A stretch of DNA of 64,000 nt, from positions 1 through 64,000 of the forward strand of contig NZ_QSDR01000024.1 in assembly GCF_003464085.1 (NCBI RefSeq), written 5' to 3'. A program made the position numbers and the translations under genes. The stretch comes from Clostridium sp. AM58-1XD (GTDB lineage Bacteria > Bacillota > Clostridia > Lachnospirales > Lachnospiraceae). This document shows positions 51,874-60,766 of this stretch, piece after piece. Position 1 is the stretch's first letter, and each line of letters begins with the position of its first letter. Below the pieces are notes generated by a model. The model was not told where the DNA came from and made no database searches. It saw only the letters and a program-made list of their open reading frames with translations.

Positions 51874-53388
51874 ATGAAACGATTGATGACATGTTTAATA
51901 TGCCTTTTACTGGTTCTGGGACTCTTCCCTACAGCAGTTCTGGCCGCTCCTGAGTGGCCTTCTGATACCTCCATCGAGGCTGACGGGGGCATTGTGATCG
52001 ATGCGAATACATCGACCGTCCTGTACGGCAAGAACATCCACGAACGGTATTATCCGGCCAGTATTACAAAGGTTCTGACCGCTTTAATTACGCTGGAGCG
52101 CTGTAAATTGAACGAGCAGGTAACCTTTTCCCATGACGCCGTTTATAACGTTGAAGAGGGAAGCAGCAATGCCAATATCGAAGAAGGCGATGTTCTGACG
52201 GTTGAGGACTGCTTATACGCCCTTCTTCTGAATTCTGCCAATGAAGCCGGCAATGCTCTGGCCGAACATATTTCAGGATCCAGAGAAGCCTTTGCAGAGC
52301 TCATGAACGAACGAGCCGCAGAGCTGGGATGCCAGGACAGCCATTTTGCAAATCCCAGTGGGCTGAATGACGAAAACCACTATACATCGGCATATGATAT
52401 GGCACTCATCTGTCAGGCGGCAATCAAAAATGAAACCTTCCGCAAGATCGACGGTGCGCTTTATTATGATCTGAGGCCTACAAAACGGGATCCGGAAGGA
52501 CATACGCTCTACGCCCATCACGCCATGATGAAGAAAAATGATTCCCGTTATTACCCGGGTATCTTTGGAGGAAAGACAGGCTACACCTCTCTCGCAGGTA
52601 ATACCCTGGTTACCTTTGCAGAACGTGACGGCATGACATTGATCGCCGTAATCCTAAATGGCCATCTGACCCACTACAGCGACACGAAAGCCCTGCTTAA
52701 TTTTGGATTTAATAACTTTCAGAATCTCAATATATCTGATAACGATACCACTTATTCATCTGTAGAAAACGATATGACGATCGCAGGCCTTCCGTCCGGT
52801 GATCTGTCCAAAATTATACTGGAACGCGGCAGTTCCATCACCCTTCCAAAGGATGCAGATTTCTCTGATGCAGAAGTAACTCTGGAATATGAGCTGGATG
52901 AGGGAGCTCCGGAAAATGCCATTGCCAAAATTCTTTATTCCTACAATGACCGCGCAATTGGCTCTGCTTATCTTTTAAATGAAACCGTACAGCCCATTTC
53001 CCTTCCGGCCCTTCCCCCTGACGAGGGTACGAGCACGGCCTCTTCTGAAGCCGCTTCTACCTTATCAGCCGAAAGCAGTAATGATGCTGCCCCATCCGCA
53101 TCATCGGAAACTCTGGAACCGGGAAAAGACAAAAAGGACGGCAAAGGATTTCACATTCCCGTTCTGATATGGATCATCCTGGCTGCTGCCGCCGCCGCTG
53201 CTGTTATTATGCTTATCATCCTTGTTCTCCGCGTACGCCATATCCAGAAGGAACGGGAAAGAAAGCTCCGCCGCGCCAAACGTCTGCGCCGTTTGAAAGA
53301 AATTGGTGTTTCCTCCGATGAATTTGATAATATTATGGCTTCCAGGCGTTCCCCTTCAGACGGCCAATCAGATGATGACGATCAATAG
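51874..53388 (+). CDS. dacF: D-alanyl-D-alanine carboxypeptidase (DacF/PBP5-like)
   Basis: Penicillin-binding enzyme of 504 residues that trims the terminal D-Ala of peptidoglycan. A signal peptide (MKRLMTCLICLLLVLGLFPT) is followed by S63-I-T-K66, the SxxK motif in PASITKVLTA. SAN is in LLNSANEAGNAL and KTG is in GGKTGYTSLAG. A serine-rich linker and a membrane anchor (VLIWIILAAAAAAAVIMLIILVL) close the protein, with a basic cytoplasmic tail. GGAG seven bases upstream favours 51874; a tandem ATG at 51871 is three bases earlier. Confidence 0.92.
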   Translation: MKRLMTCLICLLLVLGLFPTAVLAAPEWPSDTSIEADGGIVIDANTSTVLYGKNIHERYYPASITKVLTALITLERCKLNEQVTFSHDAVYNVEEGSSNANIEEGDVLTVEDCLYALLLNSANEAGNALAEHISGSREAFAELMNERAAELGCQDSHFANPSGLNDENHYTSAYDMALICQAAIKNETFRKIDGALYYDLRPTKRDPEGHTLYAHHAMMKKNDSRYYPGIFGGKTGYTSLAGNTLVTFAERDGMTLIAVILNGHLTHYSDTKALLNFGFNNFQNLNISDNDTTYSSVENDMTIAGLPSGDLSKIILERGSSITLPKDADFSDAEVTLEYELDEGAPENAIAKILYSYNDRAIGSAYLLNETVQPISLPALPPDEGTSTASSEAASTLSAESSNDAAPSASSETLEPGKDKKDGKGFHIPVLIWIILAAAAAAAVIMLIILVLRVRHIQKERERKLRRAKRLRRLKEIGVSSDEFDNIMASRRSPSDGQSDDDDQ

Positions 53389-53405
53389 CAGAAAGGAATC
53401 TTTTC

Positions 53406-54508
53406 ATGAATACGAAGATGAAAAAATCAAAGATGTCCAAGCAGGCTTTAATACGCAATATTGTTATCACCGCTGCGATTCTGTGCATAACCACCCTGCT
53501 TTCCTTTTTATTTTCACTGGGCACAAAGCGTACATTTAATATCACTATTTTCTACATCCTTGCGGTCGTCCTAATTGCACGTTTTACCGACGGATATATT
53601 CCTGGAATCATCGCTTCCGTCGTATCCGTAATCTGTGTAAACTTTGCCTTTACATATCCGTATCTGGCAATTAATTTTTCTATCTCCGGCTACCCGGTTA
53701 CCTTTGTTGCAATGATGGTAATCGCAAGCATTACGAGTACCACGACTACGCATCTGAAGGTACAGACAAAGATTCTTTCCAAGCAGGAAAAAATGCTCAT
53801 GGAAGCAGAAAAGGAAAAGATGAGGCAAATCTGCTCCGCGCCATCTCCCATGATCTGCGTACCCCTCTGACCAGCATTATCGGCACCAGCTCCACTTATC
53901 TGGACAACGAACAGACCCTCAGCGCAGAGGAAAAACAAACGCTTGTTAAAAACATATATGACGATTCCAACTGGCTTCTCAACATGGTCGAAAACCTGCT
54001 GTCCGTTACAAGAATCCGGGAAACAGGCGCTCACGTATCCAAGTCCTTAGAGCCGCTGGAGGAAGTTATTTCTGAAGTTGTAAGCCGTTTGAAGAAACGA
54101 ATTCCGACTGCTCAGGTAAACGTCAAAATTCCTGATGATTTTATTATGATTCCCATGGACGCCACATTGATCGAACAGGTACTGATTAATCTTCTGGAAA
54201 ATGGAATTTACCATTCGAATTCCACTCTTCCCCTGGATCTGAACGTAGTTATAGAAAATAATGTTGCAAAATTCTCTGTAACCGATTATGGTATTGGTAT
54301 CAAGGAAAATCTGCTTCCTACTATTTTTGACGGTTACGCTTCCATGCCAAATGCAACTGGCGACTCACGAAAAGGAATGGGAATCGGACTCTCAATCTGC
54401 AAAACCATTATTCTTGCACACGACGGTGAAATCTGGGCTGAAAACCACGAAAAAGGCGCCCGTTTCGTATTTACTTTACCCTTAGGAGATGAATCATATG
54501 AATCATAA
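53406..54508 (+). CDS. KdpD-like DUF4118 sensor kinase, frameshifted
   Basis: Kinase of 367 residues when repaired, with four membrane helices of the DUF4118 type (about 18-110), then the HisKA domain. The first frame ends KEKMRQICSAPSPMICVPL. One missing G near 53824 restores KEKMRANLLRAISHDLRTPLTSI, with the phosphoacceptor His. The ATPase part has LINLLENGIYHSN, VTDYGIGIK and GMGIGLSICKTII. It lacks the N-terminal KdpD domain and no kdpFABC is adjacent, so potassium may not be its signal. It overlaps the regulator gene that follows. Confidence 0.82.
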
Positions 54509-55192
54509 GCTGAATGTCATTGTTATTGAAGATGAAAAGAATATCTGTAATTTTATAGAAACGACTCTGGAAAATCATGATTATAAGGTCATGACAGCTC
54601 ATACAGGAAAGGAAGGCCTTTCCTATATTACCTCATTCTGTCCTGATGTGGTTCTTCTCGACCTCGGTCTTCCCGATATAGACGGTATGGATATTATAAA
54701 ACAGGTACGTGAATTTTCTGCTATACCAGTAATCGTAATCTCTGCCAGAATTCAGGAAGGTGAAAAAGTTGCGGCTCTCGATGCAGGTGCCGATGACTAT
54801 ATCACAAAGCCGTTCGGAACGTCGGAGCTGCTTGCCAGAATCCGCACCGCCCTGCGTCACAGTCAGATTCCTGCCTCCGGCAAAAAGGAGCCGTTTACCG
54901 TTCCGGAGATTTGACCATTGATTTTGAAAAACGGCTGGTTACGATTGCTGGAAATGAAATTCATCTTACACAAATCGAATATAAGCTGGTTTCCCTGCTT
55001 GCTCAGAACGCAGGAAAGGTCCTCACCTATGACTACATCATAAACCATATCTGGGGTCCGTATGCTGACAGCAATAATCAGATCCTTCGAGTAAATATGG
55101 CTCATATACGCAGAAAAATGGGTGAGAACCCTGCTGAACCAAAATATATTAATACAGAAATCGGCGTAGGCTACAGGATGCGGGAAGAATAA
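54498..55192 (+). CDS. KdpE-like response regulator, frameshifted
   Basis: OmpR-type regulator of 231 residues when repaired. The receiver has Asp55 in VVLLDLGLPDIDG and YITKPFG. After FTVP the frame ends at ATT TGA (54914). One missing G near 54905 (GTTCCGGAG, probably GTTCCGGGAG) gives GDLTIDFEKRLVTIAG and the winged-helix domain ending INTEIGVGYRMREE. The ATG at 54498 (MNHKLNV) has GGAG nine bases upstream; 54489 is too close. The kinase gene overlaps it by 11 bases. Confidence 0.82.
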
Positions 55193-56050
55193 TTATTCAA
55201 CCAGATCTGCTGTGTTTTTAACTGTCATCCGGCGGACATCTTCTTCCGATATTCCAGAAGCAATTACGTTCTTCAGAAATGTCTCAAATCCTTCCGTCGG
55301 GTGGGGATTCATGTACTGGCCAAGGTCGCTGGACAAAATTACATGTTCAGCTCCAACGCCTTTTATATGTTCCTTCAAACGTTCGATTGTAAACTCTTGA
55401 TTGATAATTGTAAGATAATTATGTTCAATGACCGCACCGCAGCGTATGTACTCTTTCTGTTCTTCGATCTTTGCATATGTAGCAGGAAACTCTGCATGGG
55501 TTGCGATCATTTTTTTAATTCCCCGCCTTTGCGCCTCTTTAAAAAGGGCTAGACTCTCATGTTTTGAGATATGACCCGTCGCTAAAACCATATCATTTTC
55601 ACAGATAATGTCCAGAATATCATAAACGGGTTCTGCCAGTTTTCCATCCACCAGCACCCGGATTCCTTTTACCTCAGAGGGGTCGCTGCTAGCCGCGCCA
55701 AACGGAACAGGCGCTTTGCTCTCTGCAAGAAAATCCCACATATTCTGAGCATCCATCGTAGGAAACCATACGATTTTTGTTCCAGCTTTTGCTGCCATTT
55801 CTACCGTACTTGGGTTCAGACCTCCTACCGAATTATTCAATACGACTGCGCCTACTGCATTGCATTCAGGAAACATTTCCCTTATAATTGCCGCCCTCCC
55901 GGCCGTATTGAAATAATGAGATTTAATTACATATCCTTTCATCCCTGCTTCAACTACTTTTCTTGCAATCTCTACATCTGTTGCCTTACGCTTTACCACG
56001 TCAGGTGCCGAGTGTATATGCAGGTCATATGCGCCTTTCAGTAAATCCAT
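55193..56050 (-). CDS. DUF6282 family amidohydrolase-like protein
   Basis: Protein of 285 residues, likely metal-dependent hydrolase. Visible motifs are YDLHIHSAPDVVKRK (HxH ligands near the start), IKSHYFNTAGRA, VWFPTMDAQN, LATGHISKHES, IATHAEFPAT and LSSDLGQYMNPHP. It matches the DUF6282 type that I know by sequence only; no reaction is established. GGGGGG seven bases before the ATG at 56050 fixes the start. Its stop directly abuts the convergent regulator gene. The permease gene lies 27 bases upstream, so the pair probably imports and processes one compound. Confidence 0.75.
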   Translation of the reverse strand: MDLLKGAYDLHIHSAPDVVKRKATDVEIARKVVEAGMKGYVIKSHYFNTAGRAAIIREMFPECNAVGAVVLNNSVGGLNPSTVEMAAKAGTKIVWFPTMDAQNMWDFLAESKAPVPFGAASSDPSEVKGIRVLVDGKLAEPVYDILDIICENDMVLATGHISKHESLALFKEAQRRGIKKMIATHAEFPATYAKIEEQKEYIRCGAVIEHNYLTIINQEFTIERLKEHIKGVGAEHVILSSDLGQYMNPHPTEGFETFLKNVIASGISEEDVRRMTVKNTADLVE

Positions 56051-56077
56051 TTTATTTCCCCCCAATCTGTTTTTGTT

Positions 56078-57370
56078 TTAAAATCCCAAACCGTGCCATG
56101 CGATCAGACAGACAAGGCATATGATCGGTATGATAGCCTGCGTGATAAAAATATGACTGAACGAATCTTTATGTGTCTGATGGCAGATCTGCAGCAAAGT
56201 GATCTGGCCTCCTGTATGAGGAAGGGTATCCAGTGTGCTGGCCGCAACAACTGCAACTCTATGGATCAGAGCAGGATTTACTCCCATAGACAGATACGTA
56301 CTTCCAAAGGTAGTCATGGCAACGCCCATTCCTCCTGATGAAGATGCCGATGCGGCCGCACATGTAGCAGTCGTTACGGCTACGAAGACCAGCGGAGGGA
56401 TATTCAGTTTTCCGATACTTTCAACAAGCAAATTGAACATTTCTGTCTGTTTCATGACACCGGCAAATCCTACCACGAGAGATACATTTAAAATAACGCC
56501 TGTCGTATTTCCCGCTCCTTTATTAAATGTTTTCAGCCATGTTTTAGCGTCACCCCCGCAGCGGTACATGCTGACGAATGCAAACAGTACGCCTGCCAAA
56601 AGTGCAAATTCTATGCTGATACCAATAACATTATAGAGGACTAATATGATAATCATAGGAAGAAGAGCAAGCCATATCTTTGGCATTTTGCTTTCCGTTT
56701 TGCTTTCCATCTCTTCTTTTACAACATTATCCATGACAAAGCCTCTATTGAGCGCTTTATATTTACGTGCCTGCCATTCCAGATAGAGAAAGCACAGCGC
56801 ATACATCATAATACCGCAGAAAAGAATGCCCGCTCCTAAATCTGCCGTTGCCGGTGTACCTAATGTTTTAGAAGCGATTACATTTGGAATTGCCGGACTT
56901 CCCGGCAGTGCATTCGCCCACGTCCAGCAGCCCGCTCCAATCGTAGCTGGAATTAATGCTCTGGATATATTAGCCTCTCTACACAGGTGAAGGGTAATCG
57001 GATAAACAGCAAAATAAACGACAAATCCCAAAACGCCCCCATAGCAAAGAATACCTGCAATCGTCATAATCAAAGGCAATACAAACTTCCCTTTTGTAAT
57101 CCCTGACATCCAGACAGCAATCGCTTTTGCCGCATTTGTTTCCTCCATTACCGCTCCAAAAATAGCTCCCAAAAAGAAGACGAAGAAATTACTTTTAATA
57201 AAATCGGTTGTCGCTGTCATATACGGTCCCATCATCGTATCCAGTACCGGCAGCCCTGTAACGACGCACAAAATTACAGAAACCGTAGGGCCCAAAAGGA
57301 CGGGACTCCACCTTTTATAAGCCAGTACAGCAAATAAAAAGATGAAAACCGGAATCCATAGCATACTCAT
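56078..57370 (-). CDS. GntP-type permease
   Basis: Membrane transporter of 430 residues with about twelve hydrophobic segments. The pattern of GntP/ion transporters of organic acids is present: LGAIFGAVMEETNAAKAIAVWM near the N terminus, GCWTWANALPGSPAIPNVIASKTLGT in the middle and ASASSSGGMGVAMTTFGSTYLSMG later. The substrate is not visible, but the DUF6282 hydrolase downstream in the same operon should act on it. AGGAGG lies before the ATG at 57370. An inverted repeat 140 bases upstream may be its operator. Confidence 0.82.
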   Translation of the reverse strand: MSMLWIPVFIFLFAVLAYKRWSPVLLGPTVSVILCVVTGLPVLDTMMGPYMTATTDFIKSNFFVFFLGAIFGAVMEETNAAKAIAVWMSGITKGKFVLPLIMTIAGILCYGGVLGFVVYFAVYPITLHLCREANISRALIPATIGAGCWTWANALPGSPAIPNVIASKTLGTPATADLGAGILFCGIMMYALCFLYLEWQARKYKALNRGFVMDNVVKEEMESKTESKMPKIWLALLPMIIILVLYNVIGISIEFALLAGVLFAFVSMYRCGGDAKTWLKTFNKGAGNTTGVILNVSLVVGFAGVMKQTEMFNLLVESIGKLNIPPLVFVAVTTATCAAASASSSGGMGVAMTTFGSTYLSMGVNPALIHRVAVVAASTLDTLPHTGGQITLLQICHQTHKDSFSHIFITQAIIPIICLVCLIAWHGLGF

Positions 57371-57511
57371 ATTACAAAATCCTCCTATTTTTTCTCATCT
57401 ACTACCTGATCTGCCTGTTCCATATCATGTAATATTACACTCTTACCAAAAAAATGATATCAATTTTTATAATTTTATTATATTTGAACAGATGCAAAAA
57501 AGGAAACAAAA

Positions 57512-57538
57512 ATTTAACGGCTTTATAACAAGTTAAAT
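57512..57538. promoter_or_regulatory. Candidate operator upstream of the permease gene
   Basis: ATTTAAC (57512-57518) and GTTAAAT (57532-57538) are perfect 7-bp inverted arms with 13 bases between. The position fits control of the permease-hydrolase operon. No regulator is adjacent. Confidence 0.4.
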
Positions 57539-57698
57539 CTTGTCTATTATTGCAGATATCGAGAAGAATTTTTTTAGGTTACATGTATGCCTTTATACAG
57601 GAAAGAATCCTGCAGTGGGTCGATCCAGCGACATAATTCCTTACCGCCGCGGTGGGATCCCCGTTGAGCGTTTTATTACATAGGGTGGACTTTCCAAT

Positions 57699-57749
57699 GC
57701 AATAAAAAACAGGCAGCGGCGCTTTCTTTGCCAATGCCTGTTTTATTGC
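57699..57749. terminator. Bidirectional terminator
   Basis: AAAACAGGCA pairs with TGCCTGTTTT (long extension GCAATAAA/TTTATTGC) around an 18-base loop. On the minus strand it follows the exonuclease gene by about 28 bases. Confidence 0.85.
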
Positions 57750-57776
57750 GTATTAACTGCTGCACGATTTACACTC

Positions 57777-58763
57777 TTATTTCTTCCATTTATGTTTATG
57801 TGAAACTCTGCGCAGCTTATTTTTCTCATTCCGGCGTTTTTTTGCTTCTTCCTTCTTTGTCATAATCTCGGCCGCTCCGCTTTCGCCTGTAAATTTCATC
57901 GTTTTAACAAAATAAATACGCCCGTCTTCCGACTTTTTCACTCTGATTTTGCCCTTGATCCACCCATGCTCCGGGCAAACGGCAAGACATAGATATCCCT
58001 TTTGGCTGACCGGGAACCAGCGGATCTTTTTCCTCAGCATTCTCCTGCACCGGCAGCATATCATATCCGTCACAATCTTGTCATCCAATGCCTCTTCCTT
58101 TGTATCATAACATTTCGAGACAAATTTCGCATATTCCGGAAATTCCAGATAAATCTCTTCTTCTCTGGTTTCCGGAACCCTGTAATAGTCGATGGAAAGA
58201 TATGGTTTCATGCTGTTCCAATCGAGATATTTCATGACTTCAGCCGTATATCTAGCGTCGTCCAAAGCTCTGTGAAACTCCATCTCCGCCAGTATGCCGC
58301 ACTCTTCAACGGCAGCATCTAGAGACGGTTTTTCCTTACCGCCCTTAAAGTTCAGACTATACAACTTCTGCACATCATAATACAGCAGCGGTTTTGGAAA
58401 CGGATTCTCCAGGCCATAATATGATATATTGCGCTGTAGTTCTGTAAGATCCATAGAGCCCCATGTACAAGGCGTCACGTCTTCCCCGCACCATTCTGTA
58501 AACTCCTGGATGACCTCCCGGAAATCTCTGCCTCTCTCCTGGAGTTCCTCGATATTCATATGAACCACTTCTGAAATCTTAAAATGCAGTTCCGTATAGA
58601 CCTGCGGCCTGATCAGACGGTGGAACTCAGAAACCACCTGAAACTCTTCGTTCAGTTTAACCGCACCGATCTCTATGATTTCAAAAGGAAAATGCTCTAC
58701 TGTCCCTTCTTTTCCATGAGGACTCTGATTCCATTCTAAATCTAATACAATAAATTTTTCCAT
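57777..58763 (-). CDS. DEDDh-type 3'-5' exonuclease
   Basis: Nuclease of 328 residues. It has the RNase T/DNA polymerase III epsilon-type motifs: LDLEWNQ near the start, GSMDLTELQ, YDVQKLYSLN and HRALDDARYTAEVM. The C-terminal half is basic with a CxxC pair (ICCRCRRML). Its substrate is not clear. A TATAAT (58778-58773 on the minus strand) ends 9 bases before the ATG and there is no Shine-Dalgarno site, so the mRNA may have almost no leader. Confidence 0.82.
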   Translation of the reverse strand: MEKFIVLDLEWNQSPHGKEGTVEHFPFEIIEIGAVKLNEEFQVVSEFHRLIRPQVYTELHFKISEVVHMNIEELQERGRDFREVIQEFTEWCGEDVTPCTWGSMDLTELQRNISYYGLENPFPKPLLYYDVQKLYSLNFKGGKEKPSLDAAVEECGILAEMEFHRALDDARYTAEVMKYLDWNSMKPYLSIDYYRVPETREEEIYLEFPEYAKFVSKCYDTKEEALDDKIVTDMICCRCRRMLRKKIRWFPVSQKGYLCLAVCPEHGWIKGKIRVKKSEDGRIYFVKTMKFTGESGAAEIMTKKEEAKKRRNEKNKLRRVSHKHKWKK

Positions 58764-58772
58764 AATATTCGC

Positions 58773-58778
58773 ATTATA
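58773..58778 (-). promoter_or_regulatory. -10 box directly before the exonuclease start
   Basis: TATAAT on the minus strand ends 9 bases before the ATG (58763), so transcription would start about 2-4 bases before translation. The -35 is poor. Confidence 0.4.
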
Positions 58779-58805
58779 TCACACTCTATAATTTTTGCAT
58801 AGGTA

Positions 58806-59668
58806 TTATTTAGTCTTTGTAACAGCCGCAACGATACCGGCAGAAATCAAAACTCCTCCGATAATAAAATTGGATGTCACTGCTTCATGTAGAAAAGCAA
58901 CGCCGAATATCGCTGAAAACAGCGGCTGAAGAGGATAAAACATGGAACACGTACTGGCTTCAATGACGGATAAGCTCTTATTCCACAGTGTGTGGCCTGC
59001 TGCCGTACATATGATGGCAATATAAAGCATCGCAATCACGGAACTGAACGTAAATGTACAGCTCCTATTCTGAAGCTCCACCGCAGCAGCTGGAATATTA
59101 AAAATAAGCGCTACAGCCATTCCGTAAAGGGCAATCTGAACAGGATCATATTTTCCAGATACTTTCCGGATAATAATTGAAGAAAATGACCACAGCAGCA
59201 CAGAGCCTGCCGATGCCAGCACACCAATTATATTGACTTCCCCTGCTGCATGTCCCAGGACGACGTATACGCCGATTACAGACAGGGTTATACTGATTAG
59301 CTTGTTCCTGCTCATTTTCTCGTCGAGAAAACGGTTGCCATGATTGTAATCGATACGGGGTTCATGGCATTGATCAGCGAGGCCAGTGAGGCGTCGATTA
59401 AATTTGTACCAATAAGCTGGAATGCTATGGATACAAAATACCCCAGCCCTCCGATTGCAATAAAATATCTGATATCCCCCTTTTCCAGCCTCCTGTGCTT
59501 TTTTCCGGCAAACAGGATGACCGACAGCAAAACAGATGAGATCAGATAGCGAAACATCAGCAGTGTTACAGGAGGAATCGATGCCATCGCATACTTTCCT
59601 ACCACGTACAGGCTCCCCCAGATGACAAATGTGAAAAGCAAATACACATATCCCTTTTTCTTTTCCAT
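58806..59668 (-). CDS. EamA family transporter, frameshifted
   Basis: DMT-type transporter of about 287 residues with ten helices when repaired. The N-terminal half (59668 to about 59327) ends VFSTRK; the second half begins MSRNKLISITLSVIGVYVVLG. One missing base in the C run near 59325-59327 (TTTTC-TCGACGAG, probably TTTTCCTCGACGAG) gives TVFLDEKMSRNKL. Both halves have an EamA repeat. The substrate is unknown. AAGGATAAAGAAAT marks the start. Confidence 0.8.
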
Positions 59669-59799
59669 ATTTCTTTATCCTTCTTTAACTTTTTTAACGA
59701 TTTTCCACTAAATAAACCGCCATTTATTGTAGCACAAAATCGCTATGGCTTCCACTTCTTCTCCACGCATAATATCCATCTTTTCAAAATTATTCAGAG
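59669..59799. other. Short intergenic stretch
   Basis: No gene or clear repeat. A/T-rich sequence with the EamA ribosome binding site at its left end and the dgoK relic on its right. Confidence 0.35.
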
Positions 59800-60018
59800 T
59801 TACGGATCGCTGTTATTCTTCACCCCCGGTATAAACGTAATCAGCATGCTGCATCCATCCTCCAGCAGTATTTCCTTTGCTCCTGCAGCTAAACCCTCTG
59901 TACTGGCCGGTACCGTAACGTGAGGCACTTCTACAAGACCTACATTGGATGTAATCATACCACAGGATATAATTTTTGTAATATCCTTCAGGGATATTTT
60001 CTTTTCTTCCAGCTTTGT
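59800..60018 (-). pseudogene. Relic of a 2-dehydro-3-deoxygalactonokinase (DgoK-like) gene
   Basis: One minus-strand frame, from about 60018 to a TAA at 59802-59800, reads KLEEKKISLKDITKIISCGM followed by ITSNVGLVEVPHVTVPAS and ends in LITFIPGVKNNSDP. ISCGMITSNVGLVEVPH recalls the family of 2-oxo-3-deoxygalactonate kinases. It has no start codon and is cut at the left side of the long hairpin, so it is a truncated remnant. No other galactonate gene is nearby. Confidence 0.5.
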
Positions 60019-60019
60019 A

Positions 60020-60076
60020 AAAAATAGGAGGAAACCGATGATCGTCTTTTCCCATCATCGGTTTCCTCCTATTTTT
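60020..60076. terminator. 23-bp perfect hairpin with T runs on both sides
   Basis: AAAAATAGGAGGAAACCGATGAT (60020-60042; given as positions with the key stretch) is the exact reverse complement of 60054-60076, with an 11-base loop (60043-60053). It would end transcription from both sides, for example of the LemA gene. The stem is unusually long and perfect for a plain terminator. Confidence 0.7.
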
Positions 60077-60079
60077 GCC

Positions 60080-60103
60080 GAGGGCGGCTTTGCTTCCGCC
60101 CTC
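60080..60103. terminator. GC-rich hairpin after the LemA gene
   Basis: GAGGGCGG (60080-60087) pairs with CCGCCCTC (60096-60103). It lacks a T run and stands next to the 23-bp hairpin. Confidence 0.45.
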
Positions 60104-60159
60104 AAAGAGTATCCCCGGCAAGGCATCGTCAGAGCCTTTTTCACGCCAAGGGATTTCTT

Positions 60160-60747
60160 TTATGAAAACTTCATATCCTCCGCCTGAATCGTAATGCGCT
60201 CTTGGGCCTCTTCCTCCGCATTCCAAAAGGACATTGGATGAAAGCCGCAGAATCCCGCGATGAAACTGGCCGGGAACATCTGGATGGCATTGTTGTATTT
60301 GAGCACGGTGTCGTTATAAAACTGCCTGGACAGGGCGATTTTATTCTCCGTATCAGACAATTCGCTCTGAAGCTGCATAAAATTAGCGTTTGCCTTTAGT
60401 TCCGGGTATGCTTCGCTCACCGCAAAAAGCCGCCGAAGCGCCGCCTGGAGCTTCCCGTTCGCGGCAGCCGCCTGATCGAAGTCCGCGGCAGCCATCGCGC
60501 CCTGGCGGGCCCTTACCACGGCCTCCAGAGTGCTCCGTTCAAAGTTGGCATAGCCTTTGGCCGTTTCCAACAGATTGGGAATCAGGTCATAGCGCCGCTT
60601 AAGCTGTACGTCAATCTGCGCCAACTGGTTTTTGACCCGGTTTTGGAGTACGACAAACCCGTTTCTGGTCTTAATGATTGCAATGAGGATAACCGCGACA
60701 ATCAGAACGGCGGCTCCAATGACAATGTATTTTCCCATGTCTCCCAT
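60160..60747 (-). CDS. LemA family membrane-anchored protein
   Basis: Protein of 195 residues. It has an N-terminal membrane helix (YIVIGAAVLIVAVILIAII), a long coiled coil (NRVKNQLAQIDVQLKRRYDLIPNLLETAKGYANFER) and the family C-terminal ALSRQFYNDTVLKYNNAIQMFPASFIAGFCGFHP. LemA proteins are exposed to the cell surface or cytosol and their role is unclear. GAGGAACATAAA marks the start. The DUF2207-like gene follows 19 bases upstream in the same transcript, a frequent pair. Confidence 0.88.
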   Translation of the reverse strand: MGDMGKYIVIGAAVLIVAVILIAIIKTRNGFVVLQNRVKNQLAQIDVQLKRRYDLIPNLLETAKGYANFERSTLEAVVRARQGAMAAADFDQAAAANGKLQAALRRLFAVSEAYPELKANANFMQLQSELSDTENKIALSRQFYNDTVLKYNNAIQMFPASFIAGFCGFHPMSFWNAEEEAQERITIQAEDMKFS

Positions 60748-60766
60748 TTTATGTTCCTCTCATTTC

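Larger units (their letters stand above)
57371..57776. other. Intergenic region upstream of the permease gene
   Basis: No gene here. It holds the inverted repeat at 57512-57538, a possible minus-strand promoter (TTGATA near 57464) and the terminator of the exonuclease gene at 57699-57749. Between about 57590 and 57670 there is G/C-rich sequence with short self-complementary parts that I cannot name. Confidence 0.4.

Noticed and set aside
59813..60226. Minus-strand ORF of 137 residues over the LemA end and the 23-bp hairpin
   Set aside because: It runs through the hairpin and out of frame with LemA; the DgoK-like relic is in another frame and explains the only protein-like part.
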